Source of the DNA: Syngnathus acus
Lineage: Eukaryota; Chordata; Actinopteri; Syngnathiformes; Syngnathidae
Direction: 5' to 3'
NCBI RefSeq assembly: GCF_901709675.1
Contig: NC_051105.1
Span: 4,021,104 to 4,085,103, forward strand
DNA: 64,000 bases
Below are positions 1-11,700 of this stretch, piece by piece (positions within the stretch are counted from its first letter, which is position 1; every line of letters begins with the position of its first letter). The position numbers and the translations under genes were made by a program. The notes beneath the pieces are model-generated. The model saw only the letters and a list, made by a program, of their open reading frames with translations, ran no database searches and was not told the origin of the DNA.

Positions 1-1482
1 CAATTAGAACCATTTGTCTCCCACCCGTGTCTCCTCCTGCGGTCTACTCTGCCAGCCTGGCTGTATAATTAACCTCCAATGGCAAACAAAAAAAAAAGAG
101 GTTGATAAATTACACAGAGAGGAAAATAAATAACTAAATAAAGAGGAACGGGGAGAGCGACGTATCAGCAAAGTGAATGTGTTGGTATATTCTCCTAACT
201 CAGGGATTCAAGGAGGTGGGAGCAGGGGGGTAATGAGTGCGTAATTTTTAGCAAACTAATTATTTCTATTTGTCTTTTGTCACACTTCTTTAATTCTGCA
301 ATATGAACACAGTCGGTGTTTAATAATTGCTTTTTGCTGTGTTTTGAATGGCTTCCAAGAGGGAGCAAGGCTCTTTTGGCAGGTGGGGCAGCCCCACCAC
401 CAACACCGTCATGAATATTTTTGCTGTTTGCCATCTCCAAAGTTCTTTTCATGTTGGTGCCGTCATTGTTGTTGTTACGAGATTCAACATCAAAACAGTT
501 CAACTGAAATTAAAAATTAAATGAATGAATCTCACTGAAGCAAACAATAGGGAGGGAAAAAAACGGGTGTAATTAATGAATCCCTTAATTGTCTTCATAA
601 AATATTTGCACGGGCATAATTTGCATAATTTACATGTATTAATTAATCTTTCAACGGATTTTTTTAATGCTGAGAGAGGCCGAAAAAAATCCCTTTGTTT
701 TATTTAGCGTCTAATGAAATATGTATTCTTTTTAATGAACTTTTTTTTCAATCTCAATTTGAATGTAGAAATACTAAAGTTTTAACGTGTTTTAATGAGG
801 CTATTTCGTAAGAACAAATTGTCATGTGATTTTTCAACATTTGCGCAGACATTAGCAAATAAGCTAATATTTACCACGAGAATTACGCCTATAGAAAATA
901 TGTAGCTGTATAAAAGGAGATATGTAAATATCTTCTTCAAACCACAACATTTTTGTGTTCCAAACTATGGTGAATCGAACTGAAACTCTTGTAAAATAAC
1001 ATATTGGTATACAGTAAAAATTCATTTTCTAATTTAAGGATAATTTGAAGCTCCTATATGACTTTGTTGTCATGTCCTCCGTCAAGTCTAACATCCGACG
1101 TCGCTAAATGTCTTTGTAGGCGTTTTGTCTTGAGTATTGAATTATTTAGCCGCGGCGCCGTAGAGTCGGACGTCACGTTAAAGGCATTAACGTAGCGCTG
1201 CTCCGCCAGAGGAAAGGTAATAAACATCTGACATGCCTCCTGACAGACGCTTTTACCGCCGCGACATTTCCGAGATGAGCACGTTCTCGTAGGAAATAGA
1301 CAAAGTGCGTTAGGTTAGCGCTGTCTGAAGGTAACTATCGGATGTTTTCACTTCCGGAGGCAGAACTTCATCACCAAGCAGTCAAATTGCACGTGTCAAT
1401 TTGGGTGCAGATCCTTGTCTATGGTGCACGCAACACAAATAACAAAAGTTATTATGATGGTTATTATTATTACATATTTATA

Positions 1483-1488
<6 letters not shown>
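1..1488. other. Non-coding stretch, CpG-richer block at about 1080-1320
   Basis: No convincing exon is visible. The first 1 kb is AT-rich, low in recognisable repeats, and has homeodomain-type TAATTA words. From about 1080 to 1320 CpG dinucleotides become frequent (GACGTCGC, CCGCGGCGCCG, GACGTCACG), unlike the surroundings, so this could be a small CpG island, a promoter or a conserved element. A 102-codon minus-strand open frame at 195-503 shows no family motif and is taken as chance. Confidence 0.4.

Positions 1489-1556
<68 letters not shown>
1489..1556. repeat. (TA)n microsatellite
   Basis: About 34 uninterrupted TA units, followed by ACATG and a T-rich run. The tyrosine/isoleucine open frame through it is an artefact of the repeat. 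Confidence 0.97.
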
Positions 1557-1559
<3 letters not shown>

Positions 1560-1767
1560 GTTTTTTTTCTTTTCTTCTTTTTTTTTCTACCCTCTTGTCT
1601 GTTGCCAGTGAATACGGGACAAAATTTTTATGTTGATGACAGTGGTACTTAGAGGGTTAAGAATTTAAGTGTAAAAAGTTTGAAAACTGCTACACTGGAG
1701 ATTTGGAGAGTGTTGAAGTCTGTGACCCATCTCATCCTGCATCACCGGTGGCATCTTTGTGTTGCAG

Positions 1768-1840
1768 ATGGAAGACTCTTCCTGAAAACCGCAGTGATGT
1801 ACTAATAGCTAAGGAAACTTGGTGGGAAAAGGGCAATTAA
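1768..1840 (+). CDS. Possible terminal coding exon of an unidentified plus-strand gene
   Basis: A splice acceptor with a pyrimidine-leaning tract (CTTTGTGTTGCAG, ending at 1767) is followed by an open frame starting at TGG 1769. It reads 23 residues, beginning WKTLPENR and ending WWEKGN, to a TAA at 1838-1840. A poly(A) signal lies 1.1 kb downstream at 2973 with no other gene between, so this could be the 3' end of a gene that enters from the left. I do not recognise the peptide. A 23-residue frame behind an AG is easily produced by chance, so this is a weak candidate. Confidence 0.13.
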
Positions 1841-2972
1841 AAAAATGGAAACAAAGGATCGAAAAGATTCTCCAGAGTCCATTTCCTGAGTGATTTCATT
1901 TTTGGGACAACGTGGAGCTGCTGCTTGAAGGGAATTCTGGAGGAAGGTGTGTCTGAATGTAGAATAAGACCAAGTTTTTTTTAAACCGGGGATTTGAGCT
2001 CGATTCGACCGGGAATAAAAGCAGCTTCGGGTCATAGATGTTGAGCACAGTCAAACGTTGGCACCAACTCATCCAACCGCTGTTTTTAATACCAGTGACA
2101 TGAATTCGCCTGTTTTTATATTTCAAATTTGAATTTTGAGACAGAGAAGTCGGGAAAAATTGTGAAAAAAAATATCCAGATGAAAATGCTTTTTCTTAGA
2201 TGACTACAGAATACAATCAAGTTTCCTTTCTACCATTGTTGTACATACAATGCTAACAGTCATAGGACAACTGGAGCAGATTGATATGATATGTGTGTAT
2301 ATATAATGTCATGCAGTAGAACTAATAGGCAAACAATACCACCGTTTATATAAACTTCTCTTTTTTGGGGGTTTGTTTTCTGTTGTATTCCTGAGCCATC
2401 AATCTTTCCAATAGCTGCCACTTTGTTGAGAAAGCATGCAGGCATGATGTAAATGTTTGTCCCGGAATTATGATATTTAATAATAAATCCTATATTGTGC
2501 TGAACAAACACGTAGGGTTTTCCTCACCACCACAAAAAAAAAGTTTCAAATTGGAGACTTTTCCTCTTGTACGCTCGTACCGTAATCTTTGTAACAGAGG
2601 TGATATTTCTTGGAATTTTGCTGTACATTTTGGATGATTTTGAGTCCTCAAAATCTGCACCTTTTTTCCTTTCTCATTTTTAAAAAGAGAAATATGAAAC
2701 TCAAGAACAGTCCGTCAATGTTTGTGCAGACCTTTTCCCCCCATGACCTTCCTGGTATCCCAATGGATAAAAAAAGTGAACTTTTGTCCCTGAAAGACTT
2801 TTAAACATGTGTGTATATTCTTATAGAAATAACCCGATGTCACTTTTGAGCGTATGTGTTCCAATCAGACAAAGAAGCTACCCGTGTGTGTGTTTTATCA
2901 CTGATAACTTATATAGCTTCTTGTTTCTCCCTCTCAAAATCATCTCTTCATTGTACTTCCAATAATGTTGAC

Positions 2973-2978
2973 AATAAA
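2973..2978 (+). terminator. Candidate polyadenylation signal AATAAA
   Basis: AATAAA is followed within 10-25 bases by a GT-rich segment (ATGTGAGCGTGAG), the usual layout of a vertebrate cleavage site. The 1841-2990 stretch would then be a 3' UTR of about 1.15 kb for a plus-strand gene. That is an inference from spacing only. Confidence 0.3.
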
Positions 2979-2994
2979 ACCATGTGAGCGTGAG

Positions 2995-5900
2995 AAAGGG
3001 GGTGCGCCCTCTCTTTTTTCTATGTACGTACGGGGTGGGAAGGTTGTTTTAAAAGAAAAAAAAAATACAGGTATGCTGTGCTGTAGAAAATAACTGAGCA
3101 TATTGTTCTATGTATAGCAGTGAAAGAAAATGTATACAAATAATCCTTTATCCTTTCGGAGTGTTTCAGAGATGCGCACCTTTGACTTCCGTATGTGTTT
3201 TTTTTTAGGCTAATTGGCGACCCACACGGTATGTCAATGAGGGTGTGACCAAGCTGACTGTAAATAAATTATTCCCTGTGTTCTTTCAAGTGTATGACGC
3301 TGATTGGCCAAAACGCATCACCCACGTTTCATACGCTCATCATAGGTACGGTTCTGTTTCATTTGAATTGGTAAAAGCCGCATCAAACTACAAGGTTCCT
3401 GATATACGACGTTTCAAAGTTACTTCGCGCAGAGGCTGAAGGATATGTCGTTACGCGGCACCAGAAGTTACGCTCGGTGTTTTTCCATTCAAGTATTGAT
3501 TGTAATGACTTCACTTTTGTGTCAGCATTGGCACGACAAGGCGGCTTTATTAATGGCATTTCATGCACGTGTGCTTAACAAAATTAAAAATAATAGTAAT
3601 ATAATAACTTTAATCTGTACTATATTTAGTAATGTCTATGACTTAAGGGTTTAGCAACAGGTGGAATTTTCTTCTAGAACATCATAGCTATCAATTTCAA
3701 CACATGGTCAAATCTGGATTGCGCAGGCTTTCAAAGGTCAAACTTAAAAACAAGAAAAAAGGAATATACAAAAACAGGAAAAAAAATAGACATTTTTAAA
3801 TCAGCATAAAAAATATGTTAATTGACGACAAAAAAAGCCGATTATGCTTATTTTTTTTCCTGTTGGCCAGTGTTATTTTACATCCCCTTTTGTTGTATTT
3901 GTTTTCCCAATGACTATGTTTCTCATCATGACTAATTATTCAAAGTCCACGGGGACAGTTCCCCGCTCTTAAAATGCACACGAAATATAAAATCGACATG
4001 GAGAGACAAATTTCTCCTGTAAGCATTTCTGAGTGAAAAGTGTCGACGCAGCATGCTGGGGCCCATTCCCATTTTGCATGCTTTTTAAAACACGGCTTTA
4101 ACACAGCCGCCCGAATGAATAATTGACTGATTGTTGCATAATTCAATGGCGCATTGTTCACATTCAAGGACTGCACTATTTCAACCTTCTTATTTTTTTT
4201 GAAGCAAAATAAGGTTTAAGTTTCAACCAACCTTGAAAGAGCAATATGACACACAACGGGCGGTCAGTCATGAATGCCCCCCCCCCCAAGTGAAAAAAAA
4301 GTCATCCATTTAATGACTCAGTGCTTCACTTGCTTTTTGTACTCACGTCCTGTGTGCTGTGATATTATATTTATTTCTCTTTACGTGGTGAATGCACTCA
4401 GGGGGCCCCGCAGCTACATGTTTCATATCAGTGCACATTTTGTAATAACGCGACTCGCTCCAAATTTGACCACGAGGCACAAACACTTTAAATACCAAAT
4501 GTGCATTGTTGTTGCTTTTTTTTTTAGTTTTTAGGGACATGCAACTCATTGCATATTCAAAGCATGCAACCCATTGTTTACTTGGTTTTCTCATTGAGAC
4601 ATCATCTACATCCATGTCACACAGGGTGACAACACAATTTTGTGACCGTTTCTTGGGGTCCTTCAAAGGCAAAATTGTCCCAACAGTTTTCATCCAATTG
4701 CTAGTAAAGTTGAGCTTCACCGAGAAGACAATGCTAAATTGGGAGAAATTCGACTTTAGATCTTTGAAGTGATATGACTTATGGCATAAAATAAAGCTGC
4801 AGTAAGTCATCGGATTTCCTAAAAACTTTCAGGGTTGATTTGCTGCGACCAAGGCAAGATCCCAATCGGTTTGAACGGATTTGCATCACCACAATGATCA
4901 GGTGATTGACACGACGCACTGGGAAAAAAACAAGTTTCAGGGGGTTGCACATGATTAAAATGTTTGGAATGATGTGATGTTTTCCTCTAGTCCTCAAAGA
5001 AAGAAACTGTTAAACACATTTTGATCATGCGCAACATTACAAATTACAATTGAGTAAATCCTAAAGATCGTATTTATTTGTTTTGGTCTTTCCAAATTTC
5101 AGGCAAGATACCTGTGGTCAAATACATTTCTATACCGGTATCCTTTAGTATTATTGTTCTGTAGTAGTCGTAGTAATAATAATATTGAAAAAATAAGTAA
5201 AAACAAATAACAAAAAATAACGGATAAGTTAAAATATTGTGCAGTGTTTTAAAAATGTTTTAAATATAATACTAAATTTAACAGAAGAGGAATCAGAGGG
5301 AAAAAATATATCTAAAACAAAATTAGAAATGAAAAAGTAAATCGTAAAATTACAATTAAATTTAAAAACTTACAATTAACTCATTTGTCAAAACAATAAA
5401 AACTAACAATCATTAAATTAAAGTAATATACATTTGAAATGCTTTCATTAGTTAAATTTTGTATTTAATATCTGCTAGCATGGTTTTGACGTTACACTTA
5501 TACCACATGTAAATTTCAAAGCCTACCACCCAATTAGTTACACATATACAATGACAAAGAAAATATTTTGTTTACATGACTATTAAAACGCCACGTTTGT
5601 TTCAGGCTTTAAAAGATCCCCATGTTTTATTTATAATCCACGCTTTAGCCTCACAAGAGGTAATTCTCTGTTCAACGCTATTAATGTGGAGGCGGTGAGG
5701 TTGCACGTGTGCACATTAGGACGGTCTGATAGGCCCGGTGTCATCTAATCAGATGGACCATTATGTATTAGGCGAGGTACAAAACACTTTCATCTGACAA
5801 GGGCCACGGCCACATTACCTAAATTAACATTTTGCAAGCATGAACATGGAGCCGACGAGTGTGGGAGGAGGCGAAGGGGGGTCCGCCAGGGTGGGGGGGG

Positions 5901-6485
5901 GGGTGATGGTTGCAGCACTGTGGCCTGCGCTTAGACATTCGGCAGTAATTATTAATTTATGATTGTCTCTGGTCTTAATGAAAATGAAAGGCAGGCAAGA
6001 GAACAGGGAGGGATAATGTGGCGTGAAATTGAGTTTCATTTGTACAGGGGCCACCTTTTAACTCTGCGGAAATGGAGACGGCCGCGTTTTTCTCGTCTTC
6101 TTCGCTTGCTCTCGAGAGAATCCTTTTTTTCTTTTTTTTCTGTCTATATCATTGACGCGACTCCTCCTTTTGTGATCGGAACCCTCTAACATCTCCATTA
6201 CGCTCTCTAATAAGTGCGTCAACAACTGAGGGAATATTCCGGCATAATGTGTCCTTAATATCAACGGGCTGTCAGTGAGACAGTAAGACCATTTGCGATT
6301 TGTCTACTTTGTTATAATCAAGTGTACAGTTAACCTAAAGGATTCATTTGGTACTTTTCAATACAGCTACTAGGTGCTGTTTATGATTAGTACATTTCTA
6401 CAGAGCTTTATGTTGAGTACATAAATGGTATATAGTCGATTTGATATATATACGTATATATGTGTGTGAAATATTTTTAAGAATC
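2995..6485. other. Intergenic, no gene recognised
   Basis: About 3.5 kb with no supported exon. A CCAAT-containing, CpG-richer patch lies at about 3290-3560 (GATTGGCC, TACGCTCAT, TTACGCGGC). A very AT-rich, A-biased tract covers 5150-5480. A block at about 5640-6270 is free of recognisable repeats and has long runs of homeodomain-like words (ATCTAATCAGATGG, AATTATTAATTTATG), which makes it a candidate conserved regulatory element. Confidence 0.4.
5640..6270. promoter_or_regulatory. Candidate conserved non-coding element
   Basis: Called only from sequence texture: no simple repeat or TE signature, moderate GC, a palindromic CATCTAATCAGATG word, several ATTA cores, and no frame with coding character. 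Such blocks are typical of conserved enhancers in vertebrate gene deserts. No alignment was available. Confidence 0.22.
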
Positions 6486-6489
6486 CATC

Positions 6490-7262
6490 CATCCAAAAGT
6501 GTATACACCCCTGTTCAACTGTCACATTTTCGTGACCATAATGAATCATATAGATTTTGTTTTCATTAATGTGACCCAATAATTAGTAGAACTCAATTTA
6601 AGAAAACAAAAACATGAGGGGAAGGGGAAGTCAAATTGAAATTGTGCGCACCCACTGATAATTGGGGATGTTTTGTTAAGGAATTAACATTCAAACTCTG
6701 TTAACACCTGCCACAATTTGAATGCCTCTGATTAACGCCCCATTAAAGTTCAGATGTTCAAATAGGCTTTTCCTGATATTTTTGTCGTCACATCTTACAA
6801 CAAAAGCCATGGTCCTGCAGAAAACTTAGACAGTATCAGAGGAATGACACTGTTCAAAGGTATCAATCAGAAGAAATGATTCAAATGAAATTCTAAGGCA
6901 TTATACCGTATGTCACACAACAGAGTCTTCATCAAGTGGAGAAAATATGCAACAACAGTAACTGTACAAGCCTACAAAATTGAAAGGACAAGAAGAAAAG
7001 TGGTCAGGGCGTGCCAAGAGGCTGGCAGCAACACTGAAGGAGCTGCAAGGATTTTTGGCAGCTAGTGGCTGCTTAACAACCACCCATCTTCATATATTAT
7101 GTGTTATGACTTTGCTCAGACAGAAATCTTACATTACATAGCAAAACATTACATTGTGCAAAAACACACTTGAAATATCCCTAATGCAAGTGGGATGCAA
7201 AAGAACACCTTACGAAGAAACATGCTGGTGGAAGCATTTTTGATTTTATTATGTATGGAATG
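6490..7262 (+). mobile_element. Decayed Tc1/mariner transposon with transposase remnant
   Basis: The left part starts with a Tc1-type end (AAGTGTATACACCCCTGTTC). Between about 6940 and 7230 the DNA follows the fish Tc1-family transposase gene: the segment at 7005-7068 translates in parts to a GRAKRLAATLKELQ-like stretch, and later GCAAAAACACACTTGAA, AAAAGAACACC and ACATGCTGGTGGAAGCAT match the usual order of conserved words, with deletions between them. No frame stays open and the right terminus is replaced by a microsatellite. It is a dead copy. Confidence 0.75.
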
Positions 7263-7283
7263 ATCAACAAAAAAAATCCTATG

Positions 7284-7289
7284 TGTATA

Positions 7290-7329
<40 letters not shown>

Positions 7330-7398
7330 GTATATACATATGTGTATATATGTGTGTATATATATATATATATATACGTATATATATATATGTATGTA

Positions 7399-7449
<51 letters not shown>

Positions 7450-7455
7450 GTATAT
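7284..7455. repeat. Compound (TA)n/(TATG)n/(TACA)n microsatellite
   Basis: About 170 bp of alternating pyrimidine-purine sequence mixing TA, TG and TACG units. All open frames through it (Tyr/Ile/His strings on both strands) are repeat artefacts. Confidence 0.95.
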
Positions 7456-7499
7456 ACACGTATATAGATAGCTATAGATGAGATATAAAATGTGACATT

Positions 7500-9004
7500 G
7501 TGTTTTTTGTTAGCATTTAGCATTAGCCACAAGGAGTAAAAGAGGAACAAATTGCTCCTCATTGCTTTTGCATTTGATTCCCGAAGCATCTATTGTCTCC
7601 TCCGCACACGTAAAAGCTAAACATGTAGGACTCGTCGTCACGGTGTGGACGAATGGTTTTGCACGGTGTTCCTGACAGCTGCGCCGCTCGTTGTTGGCCC
7701 TCTCTCTTGAGTTGTTTTAATAAAGTTGTGCGGTGAGCGGGAAGATTAATGGACGCGCGGGAAGTACGGCGGGGGTTGCGCGAGGAGATGCAGGACAGAG
7801 CGGGCCCGCCGCCATCTGTTCCCTCTCCTTTACAGCTCTCTTAATGGAGAAGCAAAAAGCAAACAACACACATGTAGGCTTCACACACACACTCAACTAA
7901 ACACAAAACATCACTTTATATGGCAGGGATGAGAGCTGCGCTTTTGTATTCCCTCTTGTTGGAAGTGCATGAACACGCCTGCTGCTGCTGTTGTGTGTGT
8001 GTGCGTGCATGCTTACCTTTCAGCCATGTAAAGTTGGGCATGAGCCACGGTTGTGAGCTCTCCGCAAAAGAGGCAGCATTTGTGGAACACGATGAAGACG
8101 AGACGCGTTCTCCAGGCGAAACAGCACTTGGCTTCGGCTGAGACGAAAAAAGCGTAATCGTATTAAAGCAAAACGCCACCATTGTCGGTGAGAAAGTGTT
8201 TGTGTTGCGAATGCACGCAAACATGGATACGATGCATTTATGTGTGGTCTTATTGGGGTTTTACACGCTAATGACGGCTGTGCCCAGTGATGCCCACAGC
8301 ACTTTATAGAGCTGTCTGCCTTGTTCACAATATTTACTATGATGGAGCTAAACGGCTCTGGGACTGCTTTGTATTCTTTTATCATTGTTTTTAAGCATGG
8401 TAGAAAGTCATTTCCAACATGACTGAGTGACTGCACGTGTAGAATCTAAAGAGTAAAAAGGTCTTTTAAGGTTGGTTGCACCAGGTTGAAGGGTTAGCTG
8501 GGTTAAGTAGCAGATCGTCTTTTATACTGTGCAAGAAAGTCATATTCTGTATAGCTTCCAAGAAACAGTTTAGTAGGTACTGTGTAGCTCAGCATTTATC
8601 AACTTTCTTGTGATTGTGAAAATAGAGGTGTCTTCTTGAGAGAAGCATTTCTTTATTCAAGGGGACAAAACATCTGGTGGTATTAAAGTCGGACAATTCT
8701 TTAAAATGTATAGCGCATGGCGTGTCACATTAAATGAGAGCACACGTCGTCTCTCTTTGTGCAGCAGTGAAGACATCTGTACGACATGATCAAGTTTCCT
8801 CTGTTAGTCTCAATTCAGTAATTGAGCTCGGGGAGCGGAGACGTGATGCGCACACTGAGGGGAGAACTGAGCGAGTGAAACACACCCAACCTCTCCCAAG
8901 ACGCTCACTTTCCAATGTCTATGCACAGACACATGTAAAGAAAAAAAGTTTAGTCTTCGATTCGAATTTGGTCCCAGTACGTCCTTGGGTGGAAGACACG
9001 ACTA
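7500..9004. other. Intergenic; GC-rich block at 7620-7860
   Basis: No gene recognised. Bases 7620-7860 are GC- and CpG-richer than the neighbourhood (TGCGCCGCTCG, GACGCGCGGGAAG, GCGGGCCCGCCGCC) and could be a small CpG island or enhancer. Frames at 7916-8436 overlap on both strands without family motifs and are regarded as chance. Confidence 0.35.
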
Positions 9005-9400
9005 TACCGTATTTTCCGGACTATAAGGTGACCGGCCTATAAGGCGCACCTTCAATGAATGGCCCATTTTAAAACTTTGTCCTTATATAAGGCGCACTGG
9101 ACTATAAGGTGCATCATTAATGCATCATGTCAGATTTTTTATCCAAATCAAATCATTCTCCATTTTATCTTTTTTATTTCAACTTCAGACGCAACAAATT
9201 ACTTTCTAATCACAAAATAATGATCCATAGTCTTTTTGGTTCATGATTCATAGTCTTCAGCGAGCCATTTATGATTGATTTCATGACACAATGCTTAAAT
9301 TTAGGAATTTGGTCCATATATAAGGCGCACCGGACTATAAGGCTGGTTTTGAGAAAATTTGAGGTTTTTAGGTGCGCCTTATAGTCCGGAAAATACGGTA
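9005..9400 (+). mobile_element. MITE with TACCGTATTTTCCGG inverted ends (copy 1)
   Basis: The left end TACCGTATTTTCCGGACTA is mirrored by TAGTCCGGAAAATACGGTA at the right end. Flanking TA dinucleotides suggest a TA target duplication. Inside each end, short words of the type AAGGCGCACC and CTATAAGG recur, as subterminal repeats do in non-autonomous DNA transposons. About 396 bp, no coding potential. Two relatives lie at 10526 (reverse orientation) and 60403 (truncated). Confidence 0.85.
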
Positions 9401-9959
9401 ATACTACTGGTCCACAAGAACATAATCTATGATTTATTTGCCTCAAGTGAAAAGAATGATAATGTTAAATGGTCAAAAAGGCTTAATAATGAATCGTAAA
9501 AGACAACTTGGGTGTAATGACGAGCTCTTCTTCATGATCCCGACATACGGTGGCGTTCCGTGCCTCCTTCCACATTCTGAAACTGAAGTTTGACTAGATT
9601 AAATATTAACAAGACCTGACGTGGACCCCCACTTTCATCTCACTTGATACAATTAAAAAAGATCTCTTGCACGTTCAAGAACATGGTGCTTTACAGCATT
9701 AAAATAAATCTTATACTAATCTATGGAGAAGAGTGACAAGTGGAGGCCAAGGTTCCTATGCAGGCACTTAGCTGAGTAGGAAAAAATAAAAGCAAGAAGG
9801 GGGATGGGCCTTACATTATTTATATGTGCTAATGGTGTTTGGCAGCAAATGTGAATGAGCAAGTGTACAATCAGATAAAATAGACACACAGCAGTAATCA
9901 AGGACGTTGGCTCCTCCTCGTCGGGGTCAATTGGAGTCACTTTAGCAACGTTTGAAACT

Positions 9960-10220
9960 CCGTCGCTACATTATGTCCTTTTAATGGAGACGACAAAAAG
10001 CAACATCGGCGGCGGGGAGCAGAAAGTAAAAGATTGCCCCAGCGAAGCGGCCCTGACATTTCCCGCTGCGCCCCGAGATATTATTGTTTATCTAGTGCAC
10101 GTGGCCACAATACATCTTGCGCTTAACATCGTTTTGTTCAACAAAAGGAATCCATTAGTCTCATCACGAAGCACAGCATCGCACTGACGGGGGTTCCTGG
10201 CCAGCGAAAACTGGGGCGGG
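9960..10220. promoter_or_regulatory. Candidate conserved non-coding element
   Basis: Repeat-free block with CpGs and regulatory-looking words (TTTTAATGGAGACGAC, GATATTATTGTTTATCTAG, GTGCACGTGGCC). A 67-codon plus-strand frame spans it but has no family features. Called on texture only. Confidence 0.2.
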
Positions 10221-10525
10221 GGGGGGCGCCACATGTGCCTCTCATTTCCGATGGCAGTCGACAAGCATCCTTCAACATTGTAAAGTTTACCAGGGGAGCG
10301 CTAGAGTGTATTAAAGTGCCCGGAGAGGAAAGCTAAAGTATGTAAATGCTGGCAGCTGTTCTTGCTAAATGTTTGTACAGTAGACCAAGCAAGACTCAGA
10401 CTTTAGAACTAGATCATGTCTACAGTATGAGCTCACTTTTCATGTACCATGTTCAATGCAATACAATACAATAAAATGTACATATATATAGGCTGGCTTT
10501 TATAGAAAGTAGAAATAGAAATATA

Positions 10526-10911
10526 TACCGTATTTTCCGCACTATAAGGCGCACCTGAAAACCTCAAATTTTCTCAAAAGTGCGCCTTATAATCCGGTGC
10601 GCCTTATATATGGACCAATATGGATTCGTGGATGAGGACTAACTTATTAAAGTAAGCTTTACGTGTTTATTTTGTGTGTTGTGTGATATTAACGTTTGAG
10701 CAATGTTGAGTTATTGATATATTGTTATTGTTTTCACTGCTCAGAGTGTTACTATATTGTGATTGCATTAACGTTTGAGCAACGTTGAGTTATTTATTCT
10801 ATGCGCCTTATAATCCGGTGCGCCTTATATATGGACAAAGTTTTAAAATGGGCCATTCATTGAAGGTGCGCCTTATAATCCGGTGCGCCTTATAGTGCGG
10901 AAAATACGGTA
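10526..10911 (-). mobile_element. MITE with TACCGTATTTTCCGC inverted ends (copy 2)
   Basis: Same family as the element at 9005 but inverted: the end that carries TTCAATGAATGGCCC in copy 1 is at the right here, as its reverse complement. Termini are TACCGTATTTTCCGCAC and GTGCGGAAAATACGGTA. The GGTGCGCCTTATAATCC word occurs repeatedly near both ends. The middle contains a duplicated AACGTTTGAGCAA(C/T)GTTGAGTTAT segment, shared with the copy at 60403. Confidence 0.88.
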
Positions 10912-11700
10912 TATAAAAAATCTGTGTCGTTATTTACTCCCAGCTGCCCGTCCATCGGCTAAGAGGAGCCCGGCACCTGTTAACTCGCGAGCTGCCTATT
11001 TTCATGGTGTGGAAAGCCCCAAGACGATTTGGAGGGATGTATTGCAGCCATCATACATGTTTGAATCTTAAACTTGTGGGATGTTTGAGCATAAAAAAAG
11101 TTTCTAGACAAAATTGCATCTTTTTTTCAATAGGTCATGGTTTCAAACATTCAGCAGACAAGTCAACAGTGACTTTACAGGGACCTTAGGGACTCCTTCC
11201 ACATTATCCCGACTACTCTTCATGCCTAACCAAGCACTACTGTATGTATGAGCATGTTAAAAGAAAAAAACACATTTAATGACTATACACATAAGCTTGC
11301 CGACATTTGGGAAACAAATGCTCCGTCTGCGATCATCACGGTAAACTCTATTAAGCGTCTTCACATGCGTACGCACACACACAAAAACAACAACGATATG
11401 ATTTGACAATGATTACAAATCCACTTCCCCAGCTGGCAGCCTGGAGCGTCTCCATTTGTCATCGACTATTGTCTCCAATTATATGATTAGCTTTGAACAC
11501 TCCGCCACGTCGAGAGAGCTCTCGTGCGCTGATTCGCAAACAAAGTCATTACAACGCGTATTCACACATATCAAATAACAAAACAGATGGCCGAGCGCGC
11601 TCGTCGCCTGATTTGTTTTCTCCACACGAGTGGTAGGAAAGAAGAAAAAAATACAAGTATTCTGCCTGTGTGTTTTTTTCTTCATCTTAACGTTGAGTGT
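10912..11700. other. Intergenic, no gene recognised
   Basis: Non-repetitive sequence with scattered short frames and a poly(A)-rich patch at about 11640. Nothing supports an exon. Confidence 0.4.

Noticed and set aside
195-503. 102-codon minus-strand frame with KRALLPLGSHSK
   Set aside because: No recognisable domain, no splice context, AT-rich surroundings; no support beyond length.
7149-7589. Long Tyr/Ile-rich open frames on both strands
   Set aside because: They run through a TA/TG microsatellite; no stop codons arise in such repeats in some frames.
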